A stretch of 64,000 nucleotides of DNA from Rubripirellula lacrimiformis (GCF_007741535.1 NZ_CP036525.1:1054001-1118000), one strand, 5' to 3'; positions 1 through 9,580 are shown, counted from the stretch's first letter. Notes: generated by a model not told the origin, from the letters alone. Program-made: numbers and translations.

Positions 1-308
1 CTGCTGACATTGGTAGCGCCGTTGCGAACTGCGTCGATTCCCGTCATCAGCTGACCACGCGTTGGCGTGCACATCGGAGCGACGTGAAAGTCTGTCAGCC
101 GCATGCTTTCCGCTTGAAGCCGATCCAAGTGGGGTGTTTGCAGGATCGGGTTCCCGTGGCACGAAAATTCTCCGTACCCCTGGTCGTCGGTGATGATCAC
201 CAAGACGTTCGGTTTGGATCCCACGGTCGTGTCTTGGCCATCACAAGCGTTGTTTGGCAGTGGTATCGCAAACGCACACAGAAATGCGAGCTTCAGCACA
301 GGATTCAT
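1..308 (-). CDS. Sulfatase, N-terminal part (cut by window edge)
   Basis: The first 102 codons of an exported sulfatase are visible; the rest lies beyond the left edge. Translation from the ATG at 308 gives a hydrophobic signal peptide of about 22 residues, then the strand [15 protein letters not shown], whose paired Asp residues are the usual metal ligands. The segment [11 protein letters not shown] follows and carries the C-x-P-x-R signature, in which Cys is converted to formylglycine as the catalytic nucleophile. Sulfatases of this type remove sulfate esters from polysaccharides such as algal carrageenans or fucans in the periplasm. Planctomycetes of this group carry very many. The specific substrate cannot be told from this fragment. 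The family is certain from the motif; the completeness of the gene is unknown. Confidence 0.93.
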   Translation of the reverse strand, partial: MNPVLKLAFLCAFAIPLPNNACDGQDTTVGSKPNVLVIITDDQGYGEFSCHGNPILQTPHLDRLQAESMRLTDFHVAPMCTPTRGQLMTGIDAVRNGATNVS

Positions 309-405
309 GGTCGGGACTTTCAGGGAACGGTTGTGCGTTTGCGTTTTGCAAAGATGTTTGGAGGGGTGGTTCGGGATTTTGAACCTGACAGGGTTTGGCC
401 TTGGA

Positions 406-1812
406 TCAGGATTTCGGCGTTGCGATCGCGCACCAGTTTCCCTTTCCGGGGGCAACCAGATTGAGTTGCTTGGTGGCTTGGACGTCGGCGGTCGGTCCCC
501 AGTGGCCCGTGTCGATGTTGATCCAGCGAACCCGCCATTTCGAGTTGGGCTGTGTTGGCTGGGGGCCTTCCAACGTGATGTCCACATCGCCGCCTTGCGG
601 AAAGTAGACGACATAGGCTTTGCCGGGGGCGATCGCTAGATAGGCCTCGTCGGCATCGCGGTTGCGAAGCAACGAGTTCGCCGGTGTGACATCCCACAGA
701 CGCACCACGGACTCGAGTTTTCGAGCCGCCTGGATCGCTGCCTTGGCAGGATCGGATAATCCCAAGCCGGAACCCGGACGGTGGAACCGGGCGGATGCGG
801 CGCCGCCCACCACGTGACGCCAGAACCGGCTGATCCCATCTTGGGTGGTGTGTCCGAACTTGTTGTTGTCGGCGCCATAAGTTTTGACCGTGTTGATTGG
901 ACGCGGTTGGTTTAGCAGGCGTGTGCGCAACGCTTGGAAGTTGTCCCAGTGCTTTTGACCTTTCTGGTGATTGTTCTGGGAAACGTCCACAAAGGTGTAT
1001 CGGTCGGGATGGTCGAGGGTGCGACTGTGCTGTGGGCCGGCCAGGTCCCAGTCGTCCCACATTTCGGTGATGCAAACGGAACGGTCGGCTTTGTCGGCGG
1101 CCGCCTGGATGAACGACTGCCAGAACGACGACCAGGCTTCTTCGCCATTGGTTTCGTTGTCGACGCAGTACAGCACGTGTCCATACGGTAGCGAGTGCGA
1201 TAGCAGCTTTTCAACGAATCGGCGTTGGTGTTGGAAGACCACTGCGTTGTCGCGTTGCTGTGGCGTGGTGAAAAAGAACGGCTGAAGATTCTGGCCCGGG
1301 TGCTTGGGGTATGCGCTTGCTAGGCCTGATTCTTTTTCGGTGTAGTTGATGTTGTTCTTGGGGTTGTACGGATGCGGTGGCCATTTGTCTTGCGAGTAGT
1401 CAAAGCGGTCCCAGACTTCGATCTGAACGATGATGTCGCGCTGCTGAGTCAGTTTCAGCATCTCTTCGAATCTCGCCCAGTATTCGTCGTTCCATTGGTC
1501 CAGGTCGTACTTGCCATTTTCTAGTTTGGCGAACGGATAGAGTTCAAATCCGAAGTCATGTCGGTCGCTCATCGTGTTGCGAATGTAGTTGGCGCCGACC
1601 GACTTCATTTCGTCCAAGTGCGCTTCCAAATCGGGGATTTGGAACAGACTGTCGTCTTTGGAACCGCCCAGCAGCAGGACATCCTGGCCTTTGGATTGCC
1701 AGTAAAACGGATGCGTTTCGCTGGGGCGGATTCGGTCGGGTTGATCAGCGATCGATTTGCTGGGGCCAGAGATCCACAGGCAAAAGCTGAGGCATAGCAG
1801 GATGAGACGCAT
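406..1812 (-). CDS. Exported glycoside-hydrolase-like TIM-barrel protein with collagen-binding-like C-terminal domain
   Basis: A secreted protein of about 468 residues. The ATG at 1812 is chosen because it starts directly at a signal peptide ([16 protein letters not shown]); in-frame upstream starts add a charged stretch before it. The body resembles DUF4038-type barrels: [17 protein letters not shown] near the mature N-terminus, a central VDNETN (an Asn-Glu pair as in clan GH-A acid/base sites) and a later ITEMWDDWD with a second Glu. The C-terminus ([19 protein letters not shown] and onward) resembles the putative collagen-binding domain found in planctomycete glycosidase-like proteins. Its substrate is unknown. 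It sits between the sulfatase and a serine hydrolase on the same strand, which fits scavenging of extracellular polymers. The assignment of the two Glu residues as catalytic is inference. Confidence 0.72.
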   Translation of the reverse strand: MRLILLCLSFCLWISGPSKSIADQPDRIRPSETHPFYWQSKGQDVLLLGGSKDDSLFQIPDLEAHLDEMKSVGANYIRNTMSDRHDFGFELYPFAKLENGKYDLDQWNDEYWARFEEMLKLTQQRDIIVQIEVWDRFDYSQDKWPPHPYNPKNNINYTEKESGLASAYPKHPGQNLQPFFFTTPQQRDNAVVFQHQRRFVEKLLSHSLPYGHVLYCVDNETNGEEAWSSFWQSFIQAAADKADRSVCITEMWDDWDLAGPQHSRTLDHPDRYTFVDVSQNNHQKGQKHWDNFQALRTRLLNQPRPINTVKTYGADNNKFGHTTQDGISRFWRHVVGGAASARFHRPGSGLGLSDPAKAAIQAARKLESVVRLWDVTPANSLLRNRDADEAYLAIAPGKAYVVYFPQGGDVDITLEGPQPTQPNSKWRVRWINIDTGHWGPTADVQATKQLNLVAPGKGNWCAIATPKS

Positions 1813-1888
1813 GATTGGCAATCGTTTGTTTGGTGGCAGTAGCAGGAATGGTCGAGGTCGAGGTCGCATGGCCAAGTAGGGTGTGACT

Positions 1889-3157
1889 CTAGTTTGCCGC
1901 ATCCGTGGCGGCGCGGTGCGCGATCACAGCGTCGGCGGCGATCGTGGCGATCTGGCCAGCGACCGCATTGACGCTGCCTTTCCCATCGGGGTGCACTCGG
2001 TTGCTAAGAAAGATCACATACAGGTCCAGGTCAGGATCGATCCACATCGCGGTGCCGGTGAATCCGCCGTGGCCAAAGGCCGACTTGGTCATCGTTTTGC
2101 CGCGATTGGACGAGTACCCGGATTGTTTGTCCCAGCCCAGTCCGCGGATGCCACCGGGGACTTCGTAGGGGGCGGTCATCCGAGCGAACGTTTCCGGTTT
2201 CAGGATCGTTTGGTCGGCTGGTTTACCGTCGCTCGGCATGGTCCCCGGGCCGAGTCGATCCTTTGCCAACGTGCCCCTTCCCAACATCATCGCCGCGTAG
2301 ATCGACAGGTCCGATGCGGTGCTGAACAGGCCCGCGTGTCCGGCGACTCCGCCAAGTGCGTAGGCCCGCGGATCATGGACTTCGCCTTTCATCCAATGTC
2401 CTTCTCGTTGCTCGGTCGGCGCCGCGCGGTCGCGAAGTTTGGGGGCCGGTAAGTATCCGGTTTCGTGCATTCCCAAAGGTTCAAAGATGGACTGCTGTGA
2501 ATACTGGTGAACCGTCTTTCCGGTTTGGCGGTGGATCAGTTCGGCCAGCACTTCGAATCCCACGTCGGAGTACCGAAATCGCGTTCCGGGTGGGTAATTC
2601 AGTTTCAGACTCAGAAAGTTCTGGATCGATGCTTCGATGCCATCGTTGTAATCCTTCATCGAATTGTCGGGAATCAAACCACCGACATGCAGCAGCAGTT
2701 GTTGGATCGTGACATCCTGTTTTCCATGCACTGCAAATTCGGGCAGGTAGCTTGCGACGCGGTCGTCCAGTTGGATCCTGCCTTCGTCCACCATCCGCAT
2801 GATGCTGGTAGCGGTGGCGATGGGTTTGGTTAACGAAGCCAAATCAAAGACGGTGTCCGTGGTCATCGGCAAGGGTTCCGGTGCCAATTGTTTTTGACCA
2901 TACGCTTTTTGAAAAAACGGACGGTCGCTGGAACCGATGGCGACCACGACGCCTGGCATTTTGCCGGCTTCGATGGCATCGGCGACGATTGGGTCGATCG
3001 ATTGCCAAGCGTGGGCAAACGCTTCGTCCGATGTCGCGATCGTGGTTGCGGTGGTAGGTGGCGGGGGGGCGATGGCCAGAATCGATGTTGGATTGGTCAG
3101 TATCCAAACGAGCAGAAGTGCGGTGGATCCAAATGAGTTCGGCAGACGTGCGTGCAT
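1889..3157 (-). CDS. Serine hydrolase of the class C beta-lactamase/esterase fold
   Basis: This 422-residue exported protein has a signal peptide (hydrophobic to about residue 30). The three marks of the penicillin-recognising serine hydrolases are present: SLTK at 108-111 (nucleophilic Ser and general-base Lys), Y196-S-D in the place of Y-x-N, and H363-G-G in the place of the KTG strand. Such proteins act as esterases, DD-peptidases or amidases far more often than as true beta-lactamases, and H-x-G in place of K-T-G is common among the esterase-type members. It ends 76 bp before the start of the next minus-strand gene, so the two may be co-transcribed. Substrate unknown. Nothing suggests antibiotic resistance. 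Confidence 0.85.
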   Translation of the reverse strand: MHARLPNSFGSTALLLVWILTNPTSILAIAPPPPTTATTIATSDEAFAHAWQSIDPIVADAIEAGKMPGVVVAIGSSDRPFFQKAYGQKQLAPEPLPMTTDTVFDLASLTKPIATATSIMRMVDEGRIQLDDRVASYLPEFAVHGKQDVTIQQLLLHVGGLIPDNSMKDYNDGIEASIQNFLSLKLNYPPGTRFRYSDVGFEVLAELIHRQTGKTVHQYSQQSIFEPLGMHETGYLPAPKLRDRAAPTEQREGHWMKGEVHDPRAYALGGVAGHAGLFSTASDLSIYAAMMLGRGTLAKDRLGPGTMPSDGKPADQTILKPETFARMTAPYEVPGGIRGLGWDKQSGYSSNRGKTMTKSAFGHGGFTGTAMWIDPDLDLYVIFLSNRVHPDGKGSVNAVAGQIATIAADAVIAHRAATDAAN

Positions 3158-3452
3158 CGATGAAGGACCTAGGTGGGATGGAGCGTTGGGGTGGGGATCA
3201 CAGAAATCAAGCGGCTGTCGATTTGCCCATATTGTGATTGGTTTGGCACCGCGTGTGGGGCGTTGGCATCAAATATCGAACAACCGTGGTGGTCGCAGGT
3301 CAGTGTTTCGGTTGGTCCACCGTTGGATTCGCGTCGCTGTGGGACAATCATGAATCGGACCCGGGTTTCCGTCGGGTTCGTTGCCCATCGCGGTTTTGGC
3401 AATCGCTAGACTGGAACTCGGGATTTCACGATAACATGATTCAGCGAGGCTG

Positions 3453-4646
3453 ATGATGGAGTCAATCGAAGCGGGATCGGCCGAGGAACGGGATCTAGCG
3501 TCGGATTCAGAGTCGATATCGGCTGGGGCTGGGCCCGGTTGTTCTAGCGACAGTGCGATCGAAACGTTGCGGTTGGCGATGTTGCCCGGAATTGGCCCTC
3601 GTACTCTGACCGCTCTACTGGAATCGTTCGGGGATCCTGCGTCGGTTTTTGCCGCACCGGATCATCAACTGGCAAGCGTTCATGGGGTGGGGCCGAAGGT
3701 GATCACAGCGATCCGGTCGGCCAAAGACACCATTGATGTCGATGCGATCGCGCATTGGTGCCGCCGCGAACGGGTTGAAATTGTTTCCGACGAATCAGAT
3801 CACTATCCACGCATGTTGTCCGATCTTCCCGACGCGCCTCCCATCTTGTTTGTGGATGGTCAGGTGATCGAAGAGGACGAGATCGCGGTTGCCATCGTGG
3901 GGACGCGGCATGCCACCGTCTATGGATTGAAACAGGCCGAACACTTGGCTTATTCGCTCTCGCGCGCCGGCGTGACCGTGGTCAGCGGATTGGCACGCGG
4001 GATTGATGCGGCTGCTCACGAAGGGGCGATGGCAGGCGGTGGGCGGACGATCGCGGTTCTGGGCAGCGGTCATGGGCAGATTTACCCCAAGGAACATCAG
4101 GGCATGGCCAAGGCCGTGGCCGCCCATGGGGCCGTCATCAGCGAGTATCCACCGTACGCCAAACCACGCGCAGGAATGTTTCCCCAGCGGAATCGGATCA
4201 TCGCCGGTCTAGCGCTTGCGACTTTGGTCGTCGAAGCCCCGGATCGTTCGGGAGCGTTGATTACCGCGCGGATCGCGATGGAGCAGAACCGCGAGGTCTT
4301 GGCCGTGCCGGGACCCGTGACCAGCCGCGCGTCACGGGGATGCAATCAGTTGATCCGGGATGGTGCGAAACTGATTCAGTCGGTCGACGACATTCTGGAA
4401 GAACTGGGCCCGATGCGATCGCCGGTCCAGACCGCCGATGGGCACCAGGTGCGAAACGCGGCTGAGTTGAAACTGAATGAACTGGAACGAAAGGTATTGG
4501 GGGCGATCGATCCTGAAAGTACACCGATCGATCAGGTGATCCAGCGGAGTGGCTTGCCGGCTCAACGAGTCATCGCCATCATCAGCGTGCTTGAAATGAG
4601 ACGACTGATCCGCCGTTTAAGCGGCCAGTATGTGTCGCGGATCTAG
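3453..4646 (+). CDS. dprA: DNA-processing protein DprA
   Basis: DprA (Smf) binds incoming single-stranded DNA during natural transformation and loads RecA on it. The 397-residue product has an N-terminal helix-hairpin-helix/SAM-like region (LRLAMLPGIGPRTL), then the Rossmann-like DprA core: VAIVGTRHATVYG, VSGLARGIDAAAHEGA, VLGSGHGQIYP, FPQRNRIIAGLA and SGALITARIAMEQNREV are all characteristic. The C-terminal 70 residues form the winged-helix DML1-like domain. Two adjacent ATGs (3453 and 3456) could start it, and there is no clear Shine-Dalgarno. It diverges from the serine hydrolase across a 295-bp gap that should hold both promoters. The next gene (PP2C) follows 205 bp later on the same strand. 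Confidence 0.96.
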   Translation: MMESIEAGSAEERDLASDSESISAGAGPGCSSDSAIETLRLAMLPGIGPRTLTALLESFGDPASVFAAPDHQLASVHGVGPKVITAIRSAKDTIDVDAIAHWCRRERVEIVSDESDHYPRMLSDLPDAPPILFVDGQVIEEDEIAVAIVGTRHATVYGLKQAEHLAYSLSRAGVTVVSGLARGIDAAAHEGAMAGGGRTIAVLGSGHGQIYPKEHQGMAKAVAAHGAVISEYPPYAKPRAGMFPQRNRIIAGLALATLVVEAPDRSGALITARIAMEQNREVLAVPGPVTSRASRGCNQLIRDGAKLIQSVDDILEELGPMRSPVQTADGHQVRNAAELKLNELERKVLGAIDPESTPIDQVIQRSGLPAQRVIAIISVLEMRRLIRRLSGQYVSRI

Positions 4647-4851
4647 TTTCGTGCTAAAAACTTGTCACATGACGGTCAACGCGTGACAATTCAGGTCCAA
4701 GCCAATCCCCATTGAAAATGGGCATGGTAGGTTCTAGCCCGCTCGGGGCAATGCGTTTGGCACCGCGCGTTCTTGGGACGCACCGATCTCTTTACACACC
4801 GCGAAAGTAATCGAATTGAACCGCGACCGTGAACGCATCGATCCAGATTCC

Positions 4852-5847
4852 ATGGCCGGTGATATCGATTTGAATGCCTTCGGGGCAACGCACCAAGGTT
4901 TGGTTCGTGAAAACAACCAGGACCAGTTCCTGATTGCTCAGTTGAGCAAGTCGATGCGAGTGTCGGCAACCAGCATGTCGTTCGATCAACGGTTGTACGG
5001 CCAGCCCGAGGGCGAAGTGTTGTTGGTGGCCGATGGGATGGGAGGCCACGCGGCGGGCGAGAAGGCCAGCAGTTTGGCGATCGAGACGATGGTGCGCCGG
5101 TTGTTGGACAGCATCCATGCAGGTTTGCCAGCGGACGATTCCGACGACACGGTCTTCCGAAAAAATTTGGAAGAGTTGCTCAAAGACGCTCATTCGAGAA
5201 TCTTGGTCGAATCGGCTCACCACGCCGATCAGCGTGGGATGGGAACCACTTTGACCATGGCGTACGTGATTTGGCCACGTCTGTATGTGGCTCACGCGGG
5301 CGACAGTCGATGCTATCTGATCCGCGATGGTCAGGCACAACCGTTGACGACGGACCATACGTTGGCGCGGCAAATGGTGGACGCTGGGGGGTTGAAGCCC
5401 GAAGACGAAGCCAAAAGCAAATGGAGCAACGTCCTATGGAATGTGTTGGGGGGACGAGTCAACGGGGACTTGATCGCCGAAGTGCATCGATTCGATTTGA
5501 AGCCCGGGGATGCGATCGTGCTGTGCAGCGATGGTCTGCACCGCTATGTCGATGCTGATCAACTCGCGACGATCGTCAACGAATCAGAGTCCCCCGAAGT
5601 TGCCTGTCAAAGGCTGATCCAAATCGCGCTGGACGCCGGTGGCGAAGACAACGTGACCGTCATCGTTTCGTCTCCGCTGCGTGATGATCCCAGCAAGTCG
5701 ACTTGGATCGATGCTTACGATACGTCGGTGCCCGATGGGGGGAAGTCGACGGCCAGTCTGGGCACTGCGGATGCCGATGGTTTCAGCAGCGGTGAAGTCG
5801 ATAGTGACGACGGTCCTGACCCACTCGCCGATACGATGATCGAATGA
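4852..5847 (+). CDS. PP2C-family protein serine/threonine phosphatase
   Basis: A metal-dependent phosphatase (about 331 residues) that reverses Ser/Thr phosphorylation, probably acting on targets of the many Hanks-type kinases of planctomycetes. All PP2C motifs are visible in order: GLVRENNQDQF, ADGMGGHAAGEKAS (metal-binding Asp), GMGTTLTMA, HAGDSRCYLIRDGQ, DHTLARQMV, LCSDGLHRYV and GGEDNVTVIV. There is no transmembrane segment or forkhead-associated domain, so it should be cytoplasmic. The last 55 residues are acidic and low in complexity. I take the ATG at 4852; a TTG at 4816 would add 12 residues. The stop overlaps the ATG of the following transporter (ATGA), suggesting translational coupling. 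Confidence 0.93.
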   Translation: MAGDIDLNAFGATHQGLVRENNQDQFLIAQLSKSMRVSATSMSFDQRLYGQPEGEVLLVADGMGGHAAGEKASSLAIETMVRRLLDSIHAGLPADDSDDTVFRKNLEELLKDAHSRILVESAHHADQRGMGTTLTMAYVIWPRLYVAHAGDSRCYLIRDGQAQPLTTDHTLARQMVDAGGLKPEDEAKSKWSNVLWNVLGGRVNGDLIAEVHRFDLKPGDAIVLCSDGLHRYVDADQLATIVNESESPEVACQRLIQIALDAGGEDNVTVIVSSPLRDDPSKSTWIDAYDTSVPDGGKSTASLGTADADGFSSGEVDSDDGPDPLADTMIE

Positions 5848-6962
5848 TTACAGTGGGGCGACGGGGGCGATACGGCTGCCCGTGCCATTTTTACACTCGT
5901 TCGATTGCGATTGATTGCTTCATGCCTGGCAAGACGCCACCTGCGCCGCCGCTGCCCGTGTCACCGCTTCCTGTGCCACCGCCACTGGATTGCGAAGCGA
6001 TGGACAGCGGTGAGGTCGGAAGTCGATCCGCTGGTCGTCATCCAACCGGCATCGTGATCGGTGCGGTTTGCGGATTGGTGGCAGCCGTGTTGTACACGTT
6101 CGCCAATATCGCGCTGCGAGGTTGCGTGGGGATCGATCCCTTCTTGGTCTCGGCGGTCAAAGCGGCTCCCACGGTCGTTTGTTTGGCGCCGGTTTTGGTG
6201 TGGATGCGTTTCCGCGGCGCGGCGTTTGCCACACATACACACATGATCCCGCGGTTCATGCTGGTGGCACTGATTGGGCAGTTCATTGGCAACGCTGCGT
6301 TCCAGGTCGCATTGGGGGTGATCGGGTTGGCGGCGTCGGTGCCGATCACATTGGGCGTCTTGATTGTCGGCGGCGGTGTGTTGGGAAAGCTGATCTTGGG
6401 CGAACCGGTGCGCAAGGCGACCCTGATGGCAATGGGGACATTGATCGTGGCAGTGGTGATCTTGTCGCTGCCCAGTGCTAGCGAGACGCCACGTGAATCG
6501 AGTTTGCAGTCGCCCGTCTGGGTCGGCGGCCTTTGCGCCGCGGCATCGGGGGCGGCCTACGCGTTGTTCGGCGTGGTCATTCGTCAAACGCTAAACGGGG
6601 GTGTCTCGGCTCCGTTGACGATGTTTATCAGTGGTGTCGTCGGCACGGTTTCGTTGTGGTCGTTCACTTTGCTGCGCATTGGGATCGAATCGCTATCGGG
6701 AATCGATCCAGGCCAGTGGAGCATGATGGTGGCGGCAGGCGTGTTCAACTTTTCGGCATTCGCGGCACTCTCTTATGCCTTGAAAGCGTTGCCAGTGGTG
6801 GCGGTCAATCTGATCAACGCATCCCAGGTTGCCATGGCGGCGCTGGCCGGTGTGATCCTGTTCGCCGAGCCCGTCACAGTGCCGTTGGTCACCGGCATCG
6901 TCCTAACGTTCGGTGGCCTTTTGATTTTGGTCAGCGGTCGTCGCCAGCGAAGCACCCCCTAG
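5844..6962 (+). CDS. EamA/DMT-family membrane transporter
   Basis: A polytopic inner-membrane protein of the drug/metabolite transporter superfamily. Two EamA repeats are visible, each with about five hydrophobic helices. The first begins near GIVIGAVCGLVAAVLYTFAN. The second begins near VWVGGLCAAASGAAYALFGV and ends with LVTGIVLTFGGLLILVSG. Substrates of this superfamily are metabolites or amino acids and cannot be predicted from sequence. The ATG at 5844 overlaps the PP2C stop. It would, however, give an N-terminus of about 60 hydrophilic, proline-rich residues, so the ATG at 5922 is a real alternative. It ends just before a dispersed palindromic repeat. Confidence 0.88.
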   Translation: MITVGRRGRYGCPCHFYTRSIAIDCFMPGKTPPAPPLPVSPLPVPPPLDCEAMDSGEVGSRSAGRHPTGIVIGAVCGLVAAVLYTFANIALRGCVGIDPFLVSAVKAAPTVVCLAPVLVWMRFRGAAFATHTHMIPRFMLVALIGQFIGNAAFQVALGVIGLAASVPITLGVLIVGGGVLGKLILGEPVRKATLMAMGTLIVAVVILSLPSASETPRESSLQSPVWVGGLCAAASGAAYALFGVVIRQTLNGGVSAPLTMFISGVVGTVSLWSFTLLRIGIESLSGIDPGQWSMMVAAGVFNFSAFAALSYALKALPVVAVNLINASQVAMAALAGVILFAEPVTVPLVTGIVLTFGGLLILVSGRRQRSTP

Positions 6963-6986
6963 CAGAATGTCAAGTTTGCAGATTCG

Positions 6987-7182
6987 TCCGTAGCGAATGT
7001 CGCCAAGACTTTCGGCTGATTGAATGAGCCGATAGGCGATAGCCTCGGTTGCGTCACTCAGGAACCGGGGCTATCGCCCAAACGGCTCACTTTTGGATTC
7101 GAAACTGGCTTCGCTAGACAATGCGCCAGGACTTTCGGCTGGCGGTGGGGGGAATTCGAAACTCTTGACGAGTTCCGCTACG
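6987..7182. repeat. Dispersed palindromic repeat, family A, copy 1 (about 196 bp)
   Basis: The left end reads CGTAGCGAATGTCGCCAAGA and the right end, on the opposite strand, reads CGTAGCGGAACTCGTCAAGA. The element is therefore bounded by imperfect terminal inverted repeats of about 28 bp. The interior has a second palindromic block (GGCGATAGCCTCGG and CCGGGGCTATCGCCC). The same ends occur at 21701-21838 and 57747-57810. It lies between the convergent EamA and NHL genes and has no coding capacity. It resembles a MITE or REP-type non-autonomous element. Confidence 0.7.
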
Positions 7183-7200
7183 AGCGATCGCGCACGATGC

Positions 7201-8286
7201 TTAGACTCGCGTCAGTTTGCTGACTCGACCGGTGGAAACCCATTCGGCAACATAGATGTTGTCGTCGCGATCAAAGCAGGCGTCGTGTGGGTGAACGAAT
7301 TTGCCTTGTTCCCAGCGGCTTTCGTCGGTGCGGATGGTAAAGCCTTTGGACTTTTCCTTGTCGGCCAATACTCGTTCGCGGTCGTCGCCGATCGTGGCGA
7401 CCGTATTGTGATGTCGATCCAAAAGCGAGACGCGTGCCACCAGTTCGGGGACCAGCATCAGTTGCCCATTGGTGTCGATGTTGGCGGGCAGTCCGAATCC
7501 CGGGACCGTCTTTTGGTACTGGCCATCCATCGTAAAGAACTGCAGCGCATTGTTGGCTCGGTCGGCGACAACGATCGCTTCGTCGCCACCGTCACGCGAG
7601 TCGATCCAGATGCCGTGAGGCGTATTGAATTTGCCTTTCCCGTCGCCTTCGCCACCAAAGCAGGAGACCCATTTTCCGTTGGCGTCATAGCGGTGCACAT
7701 AGAAGGCACCGTAGCCATCGGCGACCAGAAAACCACCGTCGGGCGTGAACGCAAAGTTGGTCGGCATGAATCGGTCGCGGCCCCAAATTCGTGCAGGGTT
7801 GCTGGCTTCGCCCTTTGCATAGACGCCCGACGCCATCGGCGCATAGCTTTGCCAAATCAGTTCACCTTCCAGCGTCATCTTGGCGATGGATTTGACCTGT
7901 TGGTAACCCGAGACATACAAAAACGGTGTGCCGTCTTCGACGCGAATTTCCAGGCCGTGGCCGCCACCCTGGAACTGTTGACCGAACGCTCGGATGAACG
8001 TCCCCTCGGAATCAAACACAAAGATCGACGGATGGTCGGCTAGCTTCGAATCGCCTTCGTGGATCACGTACAGCCGGTTGTCCGGATCGACTGCCACGTT
8101 GTGCGTGATCTGCCATGTGAATGGGGCCGGCAGTTGCGGGAACATGTGTTCGCACCGGTATTGATATTCGCCCGAACCGATCACGTCTTGAGCGGCGGAT
8201 CGTTTGGCGGTGATGATCGCCGGCGCGCAAGCAGCAGCGATGGCAGCGGTCTTCAAAAACTGTCGGCGATGGGTGGATGAGGACAT
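7201..8286 (-). CDS. Tat-exported NHL-repeat beta-propeller protein
   Basis: A 361-residue exported protein. The ATG at 8286 is chosen because it begins with a twin-arginine signal (THRRQFLKTAAIAAACAPAI); in-frame upstream codons give an implausible leader. The mature part contains successive NHL-type blades: NVAVDPDNRLYVIHEGDSK, FAFTPDGGFLVADGYG, HGIWIDSRDGGDEAIVVADR and HDACFDRDDNIYVAEWV, as in six-bladed propellers such as peptidyl-alpha-hydroxyglycine lyase. These are common in planctomycetes as secreted binding or lyase-like proteins. No catalytic assignment is safe. It diverges from a methyltransferase gene across 196 bp. Confidence 0.86.
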   Translation of the reverse strand: MSSSTHRRQFLKTAAIAAACAPAIITAKRSAAQDVIGSGEYQYRCEHMFPQLPAPFTWQITHNVAVDPDNRLYVIHEGDSKLADHPSIFVFDSEGTFIRAFGQQFQGGGHGLEIRVEDGTPFLYVSGYQQVKSIAKMTLEGELIWQSYAPMASGVYAKGEASNPARIWGRDRFMPTNFAFTPDGGFLVADGYGAFYVHRYDANGKWVSCFGGEGDGKGKFNTPHGIWIDSRDGGDEAIVVADRANNALQFFTMDGQYQKTVPGFGLPANIDTNGQLMLVPELVARVSLLDRHHNTVATIGDDRERVLADKEKSKGFTIRTDESRWEQGKFVHPHDACFDRDDNIYVAEWVSTGRVSKLTRV

Positions 8287-8482
8287 GTTTTTAGGGGCAC
8301 CATGCAGGAGGGGAGAAGCAGGGTAGGGCCAACGTGTCTTTTGTTTATAGGGCAACCAGGAACCCAAAAGCAACTTTTGCGGGGGTGGTGGTTCGTTAAA
8401 TTTGTGGTCAGCGATTATGCTGGCCGAATCCCATCGGGGTGCTGTGGCGACTCCCTTCATCACGCGAACCTTCTGAATCAGC

Positions 8483-9307
8483 ATGCAATCACTGGCAGAC
8501 GCCGATCCGCGTTTTGCGTTTGGCCTGAATTGGCTTGCGTTCCTGGACACGTTGGATGAGGAACGGATTGATCAAGCAGTGCGCGGGTTGGAACGCATGT
8601 TGGGTGTCGATTCGCTAGAGGGATGTCGGTTTCTGGATATCGGCAGCGGCAGCGGACTGTCGTCCTTGGCGGCCTATCGCATGGGAGCCGACGTGGTGTC
8701 GATGGACTACGATGCCGATTCGGTTGCCTGTACCGAAGAATTGCGACGACGATACGGCGACGATGGTTCGCGGTGGAAGATCGCCCAAGGGTCCGTGTTG
8801 GATGCCGATTGGATGTCGTCGCTGGGAGTCTTTGACGTCGTCTATTCCTGGGGTGTTCTGCACCATACCGGGGATATGAACGCGGCGATCGATTTGGCCA
8901 GTCGGCGTGTGGATGACGGAGGCTTGTACTTCATCGCGATCTATCACGACCAAGGTGGCGCCAGTCGCCGGTGGTTGAAGATCAAACAGTTCTACCATCG
9001 CCTGCCTCGCTGGGCCCAGCCAATTTGGGTGACCCTGGTCGCCGCTGTCTACGAAGCGAAATTTGCAATCGCCCGATTACTGCGGCGTGAAAATCCGTTG
9101 CCGTTGGCTGATTGGCGTGCCAAGAAACAGGACCGTGGCATGTCGGCCTGGCATGACTGGGTCGATTGGATCGGCGGGCTGCCATTCGAAGTTGCAAAGC
9201 CCGACGACATCATCGTTCCACTGGCCCGCCGCGGGTACATGCTAGAGAACCTGAAGACGGTCGGATCAGGATGGGGATGCAATGAGTATGTCTTTCGGCG
9301 AACGTGA
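8483..9307 (+). CDS. Class I SAM-dependent methyltransferase
   Basis: A 274-residue cytoplasmic methyltransferase. Motif I is LDIGSGSGLSSLAAYRMG (SAM-binding glycine loop). It is followed by the acidic strand end VVSMDYDADS (ribose-binding Asp) and by YSWGVLHHTGDM, typical of the Methyltransf_11/UbiE group, then GGLYFIAIYHD. The C-terminal part (KIKQFYHRLPRW and onward) is basic and may contact substrate. No neighbour gives the substrate, because both flanking genes are divergent or convergent. ATG at 8483. Confidence 0.87.
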   Translation: MQSLADADPRFAFGLNWLAFLDTLDEERIDQAVRGLERMLGVDSLEGCRFLDIGSGSGLSSLAAYRMGADVVSMDYDADSVACTEELRRRYGDDGSRWKIAQGSVLDADWMSSLGVFDVVYSWGVLHHTGDMNAAIDLASRRVDDGGLYFIAIYHDQGGASRRWLKIKQFYHRLPRWAQPIWVTLVAAVYEAKFAIARLLRRENPLPLADWRAKKQDRGMSAWHDWVDWIGGLPFEVAKPDDIIVPLARRGYMLENLKTVGSGWGCNEYVFRRT

Positions 9308-9351
9308 TGCAGGATGAATCCGTCTGCGGATGCCACGGAGGCATTGAGAAG

Positions 9352-9462
9352 AAGTTCGAGTTCAAGTTGGAGTTCAAGTTCGAGTTCAAGTTCGAGTTCA
9401 AGTTGGATGCAGCAATCCGGTTTGGAAAACTTAAACTCGAACTCGAACTCGAACTCGAACTT
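9352..9462. repeat. Giant hexamer-based inverted repeat (possible bidirectional terminator)
   Basis: The left arm (9352-9404) is a tandem run of the hexamer GTTCGA/GTTCAA. The right arm (9428-9462) is the complementary run of AACTCG units. The two arms can pair over about 35 bp with only four mismatches around a 23-nt loop. On the minus-strand transcript several mismatches become G-U wobble pairs. The element lies between the convergent ends of the methyltransferase gene (9307) and the PH-like gene (9581). A role in stopping both transcripts is inferred. Confidence 0.75.
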
Positions 9463-9484
9463 CCTTCCCGACCTCTTGATCGAC

Positions 9485-9535
9485 GATCGCCAGAATTCCC
9501 TTTTTCTCCCTGAGGGAACTGTTGGCGAATCCCAC
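9485..9535. repeat. Dispersed short palindromic repeat, family B, copy 1
   Basis: The stretch CGCCAGAATTCC followed about 30 bp later by GGCGAATCCCACGACG matches similar intergenic stretches at about 23029-23072 and 40553-40609, where a second half (CTTCGCCAGAAGTCC) is better preserved. This copy is short and partly degenerate. It lies between convergent genes. Confidence 0.45.
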
Positions 9536-9580
9536 GACGAGGGTTCTGTTGTTTGATCGCTCAGCGAGCCGTTCGCCGAA

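Noticed and set aside
320-1075. Minus-strand Arg/Pro-rich open frame inside the glycosidase-like gene
   Set aside because: An out-of-frame shadow of the 406-1812 gene, with no domain.
1889-3157. Antibiotic-resistance beta-lactamase
   Set aside because: The fold matches, but the KTG motif is replaced by HGG and the neighbours are polymer-degrading proteins. An esterase or peptidase role is more likely.
4662-4689. Terminator after dprA (TTGTCAC/GTGACAA hairpin)
   Set aside because: Only a 7-bp stem with a 14-nt loop and no T tract, so too weak to call.
9314-9556. Serine-rich small protein over the hexamer repeat
   Set aside because: The Ser run is a product of the GTTCGA/GTTCAA repeat in one frame. 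It has no plausible start or domain.
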